Below are positions 1 to 6,990 of a DNA stretch of 21,089 nucleotides, in pieces. Source of the DNA: a virus; the IMG/VR virus record IMGVR_UViG_3300020447_000018, positions 1 through 21,089 of that record; one strand, 5' to 3'. A program made the position numbers and the translations under genes. The notes beneath the pieces are model-generated. The model ran no database searches. It was given only the letters and a program-made list of their open reading frames with translations, and was not told the DNA's origin. Numbering within the stretch: position 1 is the first letter of the stretch; the number at the start of each line of letters is the position of its first letter.

Positions 1-972
1 ATATAGGGCATCAGCGAGCGCGTTGGTGGGTTTGGTGGACAGTTCGTCGATTGTCTGCTGTGCAATGGTGATAGCATCGGGATTCACGTCCATCGTGACG
101 CAGTTCCGACCCAATTCCATCGCTGCGATTGCTGTTGTTCCTGATCCGCAGAAAGGGTCTAGAACCCATCCACCCGACTCAGATGATGCTTTTATGATAC
201 GTTGTAACAATTTCAAGGGTTTTTGTGTGGGATATTTACGCTTATTCTTCTCACTTCTGCTGATAAAGTATACATCATCCCACAAATTCTGCACTGGAAC
301 ACCCTTAGACTCATGAGAATAGATTTTTTTGTAGATATTATTTGCACCGTAGTGCAGCAGACCCTGGGCGTCCAGTTCTTCCAACTTTTCCCTAGTTATA
401 CGGAACCCATACACAGGGTTGTAACCTTTGTACTCAAATCTGGCGCATGGTCTACTCTTTTCCCCTGTTACTTTCGCCAGAGCATAGTAACCAACATCGT
501 CCTTATTCTTGAAACTATTAGCTGCATAGACAGGATCGAGTGAGGTATACTCAACCTCAAAATATGGACTACCTTTTCTAAACACCAGGATTGAATCCAC
601 GATGTTACCCCAACCGTTCTTGATGTTATTCTTCGGTCCAGATCTCTTCCAAGAGATATTTGTGTAGAAAGAATCTCTGATCTTTCTATCAATCTTGGAC
701 ATCACAAGTGCATTGCCCATGAAGTTATTGTGAGCATACATCCATCCATTCTTATTCAGTTTATCCCAGCATGAGTTTATTACATTTGCATACCAATCTG
801 TGTAGTCATCGAAAGATTCCCATTTATCTGAGAATCCTTTCTCTTGACCATCTTCTTCTTGCATGGTAAAATCCCGCTGCAATCCGAACGGAGGATCCAT
901 ATAAACCAGATCAAATGTCTGGTCTATAGAATCAATCTCCTCAACAGGTTTTTGCAGGATAGTTACACTCAT
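1..972 (-). CDS. DNA methyltransferase, N6-adenine/N4-cytosine type (C-terminus cut by window edge)
   Basis: The frame is open from the ATG at 972 to base 1 (324 codons, no stop), so the 3' end lies outside the window. Near the N-terminus it has the catalytic motif DPPF (residues 26-29). Near the C-terminus it has a TQKP segment followed by DPFCGSGTT (about 272-280), the S-adenosylmethionine-binding motif. Catalytic motif first and SAM motif last is the order of beta-class amino-methyltransferases (N6_N4_Mtase family), which methylate adenine N6 or cytosine N4 in a specific DNA sequence. The middle part, about residues 60-240, would contain the target-recognition region. The start codon overlaps the stop of the helicase gene as ATGA, so the two are translationally coupled. 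No nuclease gene is visible beside it. The target sequence cannot be read from the gene. The family is clear; the exact base methylated is not. Confidence 0.9.
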   Translation of the reverse strand, partial: MSVTILQKPVEEIDSIDQTFDLVYMDPPFGLQRDFTMQEEDGQEKGFSDKWESFDDYTDWYANVINSCWDKLNKNGWMYAHNNFMGNALVMSKIDRKIRDSFYTNISWKRSGPKNNIKNGWGNIVDSILVFRKGSPYFEVEYTSLDPVYAANSFKNKDDVGYYALAKVTGEKSRPCARFEYKGYNPVYGFRITREKLEELDAQGLLHYGANNIYKKIYSHESKGVPVQNLWDDVYFISRSEKNKRKYPTQKPLKLLQRIIKASSESGGWVLDPFCGSGTTAIAAMELGRNCVTMDVNPDAITIAQQTIDELSTKPTNALADALY

Positions 973-2159
973 CGACGAATCTCACTGATAGCGGGTTGAC
1001 CTTGATTGAACACGACATCAACAACTGCCTGTACTTTTTTAGCAGTGCCGATACCAACCGAGTCATATGTAGGCACACAAACCAATCCAAACGTCTTCTC
1101 AGATCCACCCAGACGGATCACACGACCGATAGACTGACTGATACCAATGTAGTCCATGTTGCGCATGAAAATAACAGCTTCCAGTCCATTGACGTTGATA
1201 CCTTCGGACAGAATAGAGTGATGCAGAACAACAAACTTCTTCTCAGAATCTTTGCCCCAAGCGTTCAGAGTCTCGAAGAATTGCTCACGATTGACTTTCT
1301 TACCGTCAATAATTGCACCAGTCTTGGATGTGATCGTCATCCAAGAATAACCACGCGAGGCAAGTTCAGCACAGAAATCAGAGTGAGACAGAAGATTGAT
1401 AATCTGCTTTGTTGTGCGAGCACAGATCAGAGTCTTGTCGATGCTATTATCATCTATAGTCTCAAGCAGGTTATCACAATCATCAGCAAACATAACCTTA
1501 CGACCTTTGATCATAGGCAGTTGTTTGACTACAACTTTAGGAGGAAGAATGTAACCACCTTTGACCAACTCAGGTGCAGGAACATTGACCAGAACCTGAC
1601 CATAAACACTCCAATTCATTCCTGGTTTCTTAGGAGTGAGAGAATGTTTGGGAGTTGCAGTATAGAAATAGCAACGATCTGCGTTCTCTGCAAAGAACTC
1701 AGTAGCAGGGAAGAAGTTCTTCTTTACGCTGTTATGTGCTTCGTCAAAGTAGATAGCATTGACCTCAATATCTGCATCAACAATACGTTGAAGAGAATTG
1801 TATGTGGTAAAAATGATGCAGTTCTCACCCATGTCGCGGGCACAATTAGCAAACACATTGATTCTGTCTGCTTTGGTAGTGCTGAAGTGGTGAGTTTCAC
1901 CACTGTGAACGTGCATCACATGTGTGTTAGCAGTATCAATAATCTCCAGAAACTCACTGCAAAGTTGCTCAGCGAGAAGAATACGCGGAGCTACAACAAC
2001 AGTTGTGGTGCCGTTGTTGATAGAATCATGACGGCGCTGAGTATCAACAATCATGGTGAGAGTTTTACCACCACCAGTAGGGACAATGATCTGACCTTTG
2101 TTGTAAGATTGCATCCGAGCGACGATGCGGTCTTGATGCGGGCGAAGCGTCAGAGTCAT
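969..2159 (-). CDS. Superfamily 2 DEAD/DEAH-box helicase
   Basis: A 396-residue protein with a complete SF2 motif set: RPHQ near residues 6-9, Walker A PTGGGKT (27-33), DEAH (139-142), TATP (167-170), motif V around SEG (318-320) and motif VI QSIGRVIR (342-349). It should be an ATP-dependent DNA translocase or helicase made of two RecA-like domains with almost nothing added: no nuclease domain and no long N-terminal extension. The phage recombination helicase UvsW is an alternative, but I see no UvsW N-terminal domain. The closest motif style is the ResIII/type III restriction helicase group. The downstream methyltransferase overlaps by 4 bases, suggesting a joint role in DNA modification, protection or repair. 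A sigma70-like promoter lies just upstream; no clear Shine-Dalgarno is seen. A long antisense frame exists here but is a shadow. Confidence 0.88.
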   Translation of the reverse strand: MTLTLRPHQDRIVARMQSYNKGQIIVPTGGGKTLTMIVDTQRRHDSINNGTTTVVVAPRILLAEQLCSEFLEIIDTANTHVMHVHSGETHHFSTTKADRINVFANCARDMGENCIIFTTYNSLQRIVDADIEVNAIYFDEAHNSVKKNFFPATEFFAENADRCYFYTATPKHSLTPKKPGMNWSVYGQVLVNVPAPELVKGGYILPPKVVVKQLPMIKGRKVMFADDCDNLLETIDDNSIDKTLICARTTKQIINLLSHSDFCAELASRGYSWMTITSKTGAIIDGKKVNREQFFETLNAWGKDSEKKFVVLHHSILSEGINVNGLEAVIFMRNMDYIGISQSIGRVIRLGGSEKTFGLVCVPTYDSVGIGTAKKVQAVVDVVFNQGQPAISEIRR

Positions 2160-2179
2160 TGATTTGTGTCGTTAGAACT

Positions 2180-2208
2180 ATTATACACAAAAAAACCCCC
2201 TTAGACAA
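2180..2208 (-). promoter_or_regulatory. Sigma70-type promoter for helicase-methyltransferase operon
   Basis: On the minus strand TTGTCT (2208-2203) is followed, after 17 bases, by a perfect TATAAT (2185-2180). Transcription would start near 2173, giving a leader of about 14 bases to the helicase ATG at 2159. The -35 hexamer lies within the hairpin of the terminator at 2189-2214. A consensus host-type promoter suggests early or middle expression of this gene pair. Confidence 0.6.
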
Positions 2209-2214
2209 GAGGGT
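2189..2214 (-). terminator. Rho-independent terminator
   Basis: Read on the minus strand, an 8-bp stem ACCCTCTT/AAGGGGGT (one G:U pair) closes a GTCT loop and runs directly into seven T residues. It lies 24 bases after the stop of the small gene at 2238-2408, so it ends that transcript. The stem and U-tract overlap the promoter of the helicase gene. Confidence 0.85.
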
Positions 2215-2237
2215 GGACGGTTCGCCAGCTGGTATCC

Positions 2238-2408
2238 TCAGTCATTAACAATATCTCCAGCAAACATCATATTAGTTACACTTTCACGAAACTCCGTAGC
2301 AACCTGACTCAATTCAGACGCTGGAAGATTAGTCTGAACTATATTACCATCAACCATAATGTTGAAAGTTCCATCACTATTCAAAACAACAGTAAATTGA
2401 TTTAACAT
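2238..2408 (-). CDS. Small hypothetical protein (56 aa)
   Basis: A 56-residue protein starting MLNQFTVVLN. I chose the ATG at 2408 rather than an upstream in-frame codon at 2453 because GGAGG sits 10 bases before it and because its first bases overlap the stop of the preceding 53-residue gene. The N-terminal half looks like short beta strands (FTVVLNSDGTFNIMVDG) and the C-terminal half like a helix. I do not recognise a family. A strong terminator follows, so it is the last gene of its transcript. Confidence 0.7.
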   Translation of the reverse strand: MLNQFTVVLNSDGTFNIMVDGNIVQTNLPASELSQVATEFRESVTNMMFAGDIVND

Positions 2409-2563
2409 GCTTCTTGATCCTCCGCAAGTTTTCTTACCAAATGTTCTGCCCACTCTTCCATCTTATCAGGATGAATAGCACCTATTCCTGCATCTTTCAC
2501 AGCGTTCTCCATGGATTTTATTTCTTCTTTTTTAAGAGATTTTTTGTCTCGTTTGAAACTCAT
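2402..2563 (-). CDS. Small hypothetical protein (53 aa), charged
   Basis: A short frame, MSFKRDKKSLKKEE and onward, 53 residues ending QEAC. The N-terminus is rich in Lys and Glu, and the rest (around HPDKMEEWAEHLVRKLAED) looks helical. Its stop overlaps the start of the next gene (GCATGTTAA), and its last codons contain that gene's Shine-Dalgarno GGAGG, which argues it is really translated. A TATAAT hexamer lies about 25 bases upstream of the ATG. The function is unknown. Confidence 0.65.
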   Translation of the reverse strand: MSFKRDKKSLKKEEIKSMENAVKDAGIGAIHPDKMEEWAEHLVRKLAEDQEAC

Positions 2564-2587
2564 AAGAGCACCCACATACTATAGTAT

Positions 2588-2593
2588 ATTATA
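2588..2593 (-). promoter_or_regulatory. Possible -10 element before small-gene pair
   Basis: The minus strand has a perfect TATAAT here, 24 bases before the ATG at 2563, in the 77-base gap between two genes. No good -35 hexamer is seen 16-18 bases upstream; only the surrounding A+T-rich sequence and a CTATAAAA stretch near 2633-2640 are present. The promoter call is therefore tentative. Confidence 0.35.
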
Positions 2594-2640
2594 CGGGAAC
2601 TCTAACAAATATATTGATTTCTTTATATTTGTTTTATAGT

Positions 2641-2871
2641 TCATTCATCATCGGTAAAAAAGTTACCAAATGTTCCACTATCACCAGGTTGACGGTTCTC
2701 CAACTTATCAAGGAGAGAATCCATTGACTGAAGATTATCAATTTTGTTGATAAGATCTGCGATAACTCCACATACTACTGGACGTTCTTGACGTGCAGCA
2801 TATGCTAAAGCATTTCGGAGATTTGCTTCTGCTTCTTTAAGAGAAGCTTCTACTGATTGTGAGAGCGCCAT
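2641..2871 (-). CDS. Conserved-looking small hypothetical protein (76 aa)
   Basis: A 76-residue acidic, mostly helical protein: MALSQSVEASLKEAEANLRN at the start, a central helix with VIADLINKIDN, and an acidic Gly/Phe-rich tail ending FTDDE. The pattern resembles short hypothetical proteins I associate with T4-like cyanophages, but I cannot assign a function. It starts one base after the stop of the oxygenase gene at 2873, so it is probably cotranscribed with it. No strong Shine-Dalgarno is visible, which fits coupling to the upstream gene. Confidence 0.75.
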   Translation of the reverse strand: MALSQSVEASLKEAEANLRNALAYAARQERPVVCGVIADLINKIDNLQSMDSLLDKLENRQPGDSGTFGNFFTDDE

Positions 2872-2872
2872 G

Positions 2873-3586
2873 TTAATTAAGGTCTACGAAACGTTTGTAA
2901 GGTTTTTCTTTGTTTAATTGTATATCATCTTCATCGGATTCGCAACTTTTCCGCGCCCAAATATCTCGATCATCTGGATTTGGGTTGTAAAATGGACTAT
3001 TTCCATCGTGCAGGTCTGCATATTCAATCCATCCAGTAGAAACATATTTAGTACAATTATACACTGGATTTCCTCTATGCGTGTGAGTAAATTGTGCTGG
3101 CCAAATTAACAATGTTCCTGCTTTTGGTTGTACTCTAAGACCCTGCCAGAGAAACTCAGTTTCACCTTCACCTTCAGGTACATCATTAAGATAAAGCATC
3201 CAAACTAAAGAACGTGCTACATTGTCTATTGAATCAACTTCACAATGCCATACATGATAACCACCCTGCGGTTCAGTTTGTTGTACCTTGAAGAAGACTG
3301 AGGTGTAATCAAAGTGTTTAACGTGATCATATGTATAATATTTTTTCTTATACAATTCGACATAACTCATGATTATATCTGAAATGTCCCCCGCATACCC
3401 TTTTTCGGGAAAATTTTCTAAATTTATTGATATATCTCTTCTATTAGATGCTCCACCATACATTTTTTCCGAGACCATTTGATATTCTGGATCAATGGAA
3501 AGAAAAAAATCTATCACGTCATCACAAAATTCTACAGATACTGCATCATCATAAATGCCTATGAAATCTTTGTATGTTTCTTTCAT
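2873..3586 (-). CDS. 2-oxoglutarate/Fe(II)-dependent oxygenase-fold protein
   Basis: A 237-residue protein. I start it at the ATG at 3586, which forms a 4-base ATGA overlap with the stop of the two-domain oxygenase; the in-frame codon at 3595 is only a TTG. The fold signature is an iron-binding triad: an HCE motif (H114 and E116 in this numbering), a distal His in the stretch ending FTHTHRGN, and a downstream TKYVSTGW strand that could hold 2-oxoglutarate through Lys instead of the usual Arg. Members hydroxylate proteins, lipids or small molecules. The substrate here is unknown. The C-terminal 45 residues are charged and probably disordered. Confidence 0.8.
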   Translation of the reverse strand: MKETYKDFIGIYDDAVSVEFCDDVIDFFLSIDPEYQMVSEKMYGGASNRRDISINLENFPEKGYAGDISDIIMSYVELYKKKYYTYDHVKHFDYTSVFFKVQQTEPQGGYHVWHCEVDSIDNVARSLVWMLYLNDVPEGEGETEFLWQGLRVQPKAGTLLIWPAQFTHTHRGNPVYNCTKYVSTGWIEYADLHDGNSPFYNPNPDDRDIWARKSCESDEDDIQLNKEKPYKRFVDLN

Positions 3587-5061
3587 ACTAACCAAGTAAT
3601 AATTGCATATCTATTTCCTCTAGTTACAGGCATAACTTCATGAGGAAACATAAAGCTAGAGGGGAACATAATAACACTACCTTTTTTAGGTTTGAGTACT
3701 TTACTTCTATCGAAGAAAGCAAATTCACCACCCTCATAGTCATCATTCAGACAAATACTGCATGATGCAACTCTAGGATTCTCTTTGAAATGATCAGTAT
3801 GCTGAACATAAAATTGTCCTTCTCTGTACCTCAACAGTTCATACCCCGTATCTTGAGATATAGAAAGACCTTCTCTTGCACAATCTGATTCATACTTATT
3901 GATTAAAGATGCAACGCAGTTGTAGAGTTCTTTATCTAATTTTGATCTAATGTTAGGGCTTTGCTCTAAGATCTCTCTTTGAGAGATACTGATAACATCA
4001 CAGTTTCTAGCAGTATCATCTGCACCACCACCAGTCATTGCCTGACTCCATAAATCTGTCGTAACATATTCATTTAGAATATCATCACATACTCTGTCTG
4101 GTAAAGCATTTTCATAAACACGAATGAAATGATCTAATGTATGAATACCTTCTACTTTAGGTTCTGATTTTTCATCAAATGCAACGAAAACAGGTTCCTC
4201 TGGGAGAGAAACTCTTTCATTTAAGTTTGTTTCAACTTCTTCCTTCTCTTTTACTAATCTATTCAATAGACGAGATTTTTTATTTTGTATATTTTGTTTC
4301 TTCTGTTCTAATATATTCAGAATGTTACTGGGCATGTTTTCTTCCTCACTTTGTTTGTTTTCACATTTATGTTCTGGTTTGAAGTCCCAATCAATAGCTA
4401 AAAAATCTTCTTTATTCAATAGCATACCATTAAGATAACGATCAGTCAACTGTTCTGGAAATGGTTTTCCATCTCTAGGTTCATCATGAAGTGCTTTCAT
4501 AATGTCTCTTTCATCAATTAAATCAGGTGCTACTTTATCAAAGTAATAGAGACCAGCAGGACTATCAGATCTAACATAGTGCATAAAGAATTGAGAATAC
4601 CATGTACCATAGAACTCATCTCTCCAATGAGGAGCAACACAACCAAGATATAACACAGCGTCTCCTGGTTTTAATTCAAGGCATACATTTTTATTGTCTT
4701 TATTCTTGATCCAAATGGGCCATGGTTTATCACCATTTAGATGAAGAGTTGCTGATATTTCACATGAGGGTCTATCTGTATGTTTTTTTAATACGGAACC
4801 TTGTTTATATACTCTTGCGTAAGTATAAGTAGGCAAAACGGGTTCATGAATAATCTCTGAAATAATATGTGTAGAGTTACAGAGAAGTTCTAAAGCTGGT
4901 TTATAGTTGTATATACTATGCGAATTTTCTGCCTGTGGATCACCAGGAAGATTTGCATTTTCACAATCAGTTTTGAATTTTTCTGCGAGTGCTATTGCTT
5001 CATCGTGAGGAATAAATTGTTCAAGGAAAACGTAATTGTTATCAAAAAGTTCTTGCAACAT
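3583..5061 (-). CDS. Two-domain 2OG/Fe(II) oxygenase (prolyl-4-hydroxylase-like C-terminal domain)
   Basis: A 492-residue protein with two oxygenase-type domains. Domain 1 (about residues 1-180) has HTD (94-96) and a distal His in APHWRDEF (H145), but no obvious 2-oxoglutarate-binding Arg. A charged Lys/Glu-rich linker runs from about 230 to 300. Domain 2 (about 305-492) has the full set: HTD (421-423), the YEGGEFAFF strand, distal H474 and R484 in RGNRYAIITW. Domain 2 resembles the prolyl-4-hydroxylase class, where the substrate is a protein side chain; domain 1 may be divergent or act on another substrate. Such proteins are typical of T4-like cyanophages, but substrates are unknown. It follows the coiled-coil gene and overlaps the next oxygenase gene by 4 bases. 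Confidence 0.85.
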   Translation of the reverse strand: MLQELFDNNYVFLEQFIPHDEAIALAEKFKTDCENANLPGDPQAENSHSIYNYKPALELLCNSTHIISEIIHEPVLPTYTYARVYKQGSVLKKHTDRPSCEISATLHLNGDKPWPIWIKNKDNKNVCLELKPGDAVLYLGCVAPHWRDEFYGTWYSQFFMHYVRSDSPAGLYYFDKVAPDLIDERDIMKALHDEPRDGKPFPEQLTDRYLNGMLLNKEDFLAIDWDFKPEHKCENKQSEEENMPSNILNILEQKKQNIQNKKSRLLNRLVKEKEEVETNLNERVSLPEEPVFVAFDEKSEPKVEGIHTLDHFIRVYENALPDRVCDDILNEYVTTDLWSQAMTGGGADDTARNCDVISISQREILEQSPNIRSKLDKELYNCVASLINKYESDCAREGLSISQDTGYELLRYREGQFYVQHTDHFKENPRVASCSICLNDDYEGGEFAFFDRSKVLKPKKGSVIMFPSSFMFPHEVMPVTRGNRYAIITWLV

Positions 5062-5080
5062 AATAAATTAGTTTGTAAGT

Positions 5081-5088
5081 TATTTAAT
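5081..5088 (-). promoter_or_regulatory. Weak late-promoter-like octamer
   Basis: ATTAAATA on the minus strand, 19 bases before the ATG of the two-domain oxygenase, in a 28-base gap. It differs from the T4 late consensus TATAAATA and from the better AATAAATA copies in this window, so the call is weak. Confidence 0.25.
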
Positions 5089-5089
5089 A

Positions 5090-6592
5090 TCACCCTTCAT
5101 CATGCTTGAAATACTCTTCAGGCATGAATCCCTCTAGTGACTCTTGATGTGTGAATTGATTGGGTGTATCTATTAAGTAATCCTCAAGTTTTATTGTAAG
5201 TTCTTCACTCTGACGTATATCAGCAACTGTTACATTATACTTTTTACAGAAGATCTGTACTCTTCCCAGTTTGATGAAGAAGGATATTACACCTGATACT
5301 GGTATATTGTTAATATCAAAAGCAGTTGATCCCATTAAGTCAAATAAATCAAAAGGATCTGTAGTCCTCATAATTTGCTGGATTTCATTTTGCATTAAAT
5401 CAGATTCAAGCTGAACCTTTTCCGCCTGAACTCTTTCAATATGCTTCGCATCTGCTGCTTTTCTTGCCTGTTCTTCATCAAATCTTGCTTGCATAATTTC
5501 TTTTTCTTGGTCAATTATTGCCTCCACATTTCTAAGCTTCATATCAAGTTCTTGAGACTTAAGTAATACTTCCTTTTTATCATTTTCTAATTCAGTTCTA
5601 AAAGTCTGAAGAGCATCGTTTTCATATTTTATGAAATCTTCTCTTACCTTCATATCTTCTTTTGCTTTTATTACATCTCTATTGTGTTCTAATTCTAAAC
5701 GATCGCGATCTCTTTCTATAGATTCATTTTCTAATTGTATTTGTTTTCTTGATACTTCTAATTGTTCATATTCTAAAGCAATTCTTTCTGACGTAACATC
5801 TCTCTCTTTCTTAAGCGTTTCAGCTTCTTCATGAAATAGTTTGTGTTCAGCTTCTGATTGCTTTCTGTCTAATTCTTTTTGCGCAAGAAATTCTCTTCTT
5901 TGTCTATCTAGTTCTTGTCTTTCAGAATTTACTTCATCAAAAAGTTCCGTTTTCTGATCAGAAAGGTTTTTAGATAATATATTAAATTGATCCTCTAGTT
6001 GATTTTGATTTTTAATAATCGATTCTTCAACTTGTGCTAAACTTTCTGATTTTTTCTTAATATCTTCTTCAAAAAGTCTAGTTTTAGTTTGAAGTTCTTT
6101 ATCAAGTTTTACTTGTAATTCTTTTTTTGCAGAGATTTCTGCTTCAAAACGAAGTTTATTCTCTAACTCTGCTTTTTCTGATTCTAAAGCAAGTTCTCTT
6201 TGTTTAGTAATAAGAGATTCATTTTGTAATCTTCTATTTTCTTCAGCAGTTTCTCTAACCTTTTTAAGAATATTTTCTTGCTCTTCCTGTTGTCTCTGCA
6301 TTTCAGCAGCACGACTCTCCTTCGTATTACGTTCTTGCTCTTCTCTTTCCATACGAAGTTTTTCAATCTTCGGAAGTTCTGCAAAGAACTTATCAATATA
6401 TGGTTGGACCATATCAACCGTAGTAAGATCTATGTTCTGAGATGTATCAACAAATTCCAATTCACCAGAAGTTTCATCCCAGTGAATAGCATGAATATGT
6501 GAATCATCAAAAGTCCACGCATCGTCATTCAGAGACAACATTTTTTTGTCTACTGTGATATTCCTATCAGGAACAATTACTACGACTTTCAT
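5090..6592 (-). CDS. Long coiled-coil protein with small N-terminal domain (500 aa)
   Basis: Residues 1 to about 65 form a compact beta-rich domain beginning MKVVVIVPDRN and containing HIHAIHWDETSGELEF. This resembles the start of short proteins found near tail-fibre genes in phages, sometimes annotated as fibre assembly chaperones. From about 70 to 400 the sequence is almost uninterrupted Glu/Lys/Gln/Arg with heptad spacing (for example LEQ, VRETAEENRRL), predicting a very long coiled coil. The last 100 residues are a mixed globular region ending EYFKHDEG. There is no transmembrane segment. GGAG lies 10 bases before the ATG, with a late promoter octamer beyond it. A virion structural part or a fibre assembly factor both fit; no enzyme motif is visible. 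Confidence 0.75.
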   Translation of the reverse strand: MKVVVIVPDRNITVDKKMLSLNDDAWTFDDSHIHAIHWDETSGELEFVDTSQNIDLTTVDMVQPYIDKFFAELPKIEKLRMEREEQERNTKESRAAEMQRQQEEQENILKKVRETAEENRRLQNESLITKQRELALESEKAELENKLRFEAEISAKKELQVKLDKELQTKTRLFEEDIKKKSESLAQVEESIIKNQNQLEDQFNILSKNLSDQKTELFDEVNSERQELDRQRREFLAQKELDRKQSEAEHKLFHEEAETLKKERDVTSERIALEYEQLEVSRKQIQLENESIERDRDRLELEHNRDVIKAKEDMKVREDFIKYENDALQTFRTELENDKKEVLLKSQELDMKLRNVEAIIDQEKEIMQARFDEEQARKAADAKHIERVQAEKVQLESDLMQNEIQQIMRTTDPFDLFDLMGSTAFDINNIPVSGVISFFIKLGRVQIFCKKYNVTVADIRQSEELTIKLEDYLIDTPNQFTHQESLEGFMPEEYFKHDEG

Positions 6593-6616
6593 TATTGACT
6601 ATCTCCAATAGTGTTT

Positions 6617-6955
6617 TTATTTATTAGAATCGGTGATTAGTTTCTGATCAGGTGTTTCATCTGTAACTTGAACCTGATGAGATGCAGAGAACATATTTGC
6701 CGCTGCTTCAAGGATATTTATATTTGACTGGTTTGCTTTTACCATTTCATTTCTGAATGACTCAACAGCAGCACCAGTCCCTCTTTGTTGTTGAGAGTTT
6801 TCAATCAAAAGCATTGGGAGAAACTGAATAGAACATGCCCATTCATCTACTGCCTGTCCAGTATTAGGATTATGTCCCATAACATGAGTGTAAAATGCAC
6901 ACTTATGTTCTACACAATCTTTACGAATTAACGGACACCACTTGCCTGACGCCAT
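6617..6955 (-). CDS. Hypothetical protein with four-cysteine N-terminal motif (112 aa)
   Basis: A 112-residue protein starting MASGKWCPLI. Cysteines at 7, 14, 19 and 41 are spaced C-x6-C-x4-C-x21-C within the first 45 residues, together with His 17, 24 and 28, suggesting a small zinc or iron-sulphur site. The rest is helical (IQFLPMLLIENSQQQRG, NILEAAANMF) with a polar tail. I recognise the general look of small phage proteins but cannot name a function. GAGG is 6 bases before the ATG, and a TATAAT/TATAAAA stretch lies upstream at about 6973-6983. It sits between the tail-collar genes and the coiled-coil gene. Confidence 0.75.
   Translation of the reverse strand: MASGKWCPLIRKDCVEHKCAFYTHVMGHNPNTGQAVDEWACSIQFLPMLLIENSQQQRGTGAAVESFRNEMVKANQSNINILEAAANMFSASHQVQVTDETPDQKLITDSNK
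6618..6625 (-). promoter_or_regulatory. T4-type late promoter octamer
   Basis: AATAAATA on the minus strand, 25 bases before the ATG of the coiled-coil gene, matching the T4 late element TATAAATA except the first base. It overlaps the stop codon of the upstream gene. The same layout and spacing recur at 9076 and 10793. Confidence 0.6.
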
Positions 6956-6972
6956 AATTTACCTCACTTGTT

Positions 6973-6983
6973 TTTATATTATA
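6973..6983 (-). promoter_or_regulatory. Possible promoter (-10 TATAAT / late-like TATAAAA)
   Basis: The minus strand reads TATAATATAAA here, 17 bases before the ATG at 6955 and just beyond the stop of the 502-residue tail-collar gene. It could act as a -10 box or as a degenerate late element. No -35 was identified. Confidence 0.3.
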
Positions 6984-6990
6984 CATGTAT

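Noticed and set aside
969-2159. Helicase as the recombination helicase UvsW
   Set aside because: The SF2 motifs fit, but the protein begins directly with the helicase core and lacks an N-terminal substrate-grip domain. The name was not assigned.
996-2162. 388-codon open frame on the plus strand opposite the helicase
   Set aside because: It is the exact antisense of a gene with a full SF2 motif set; the translation has no recognisable motif and the composition of a shadow frame.
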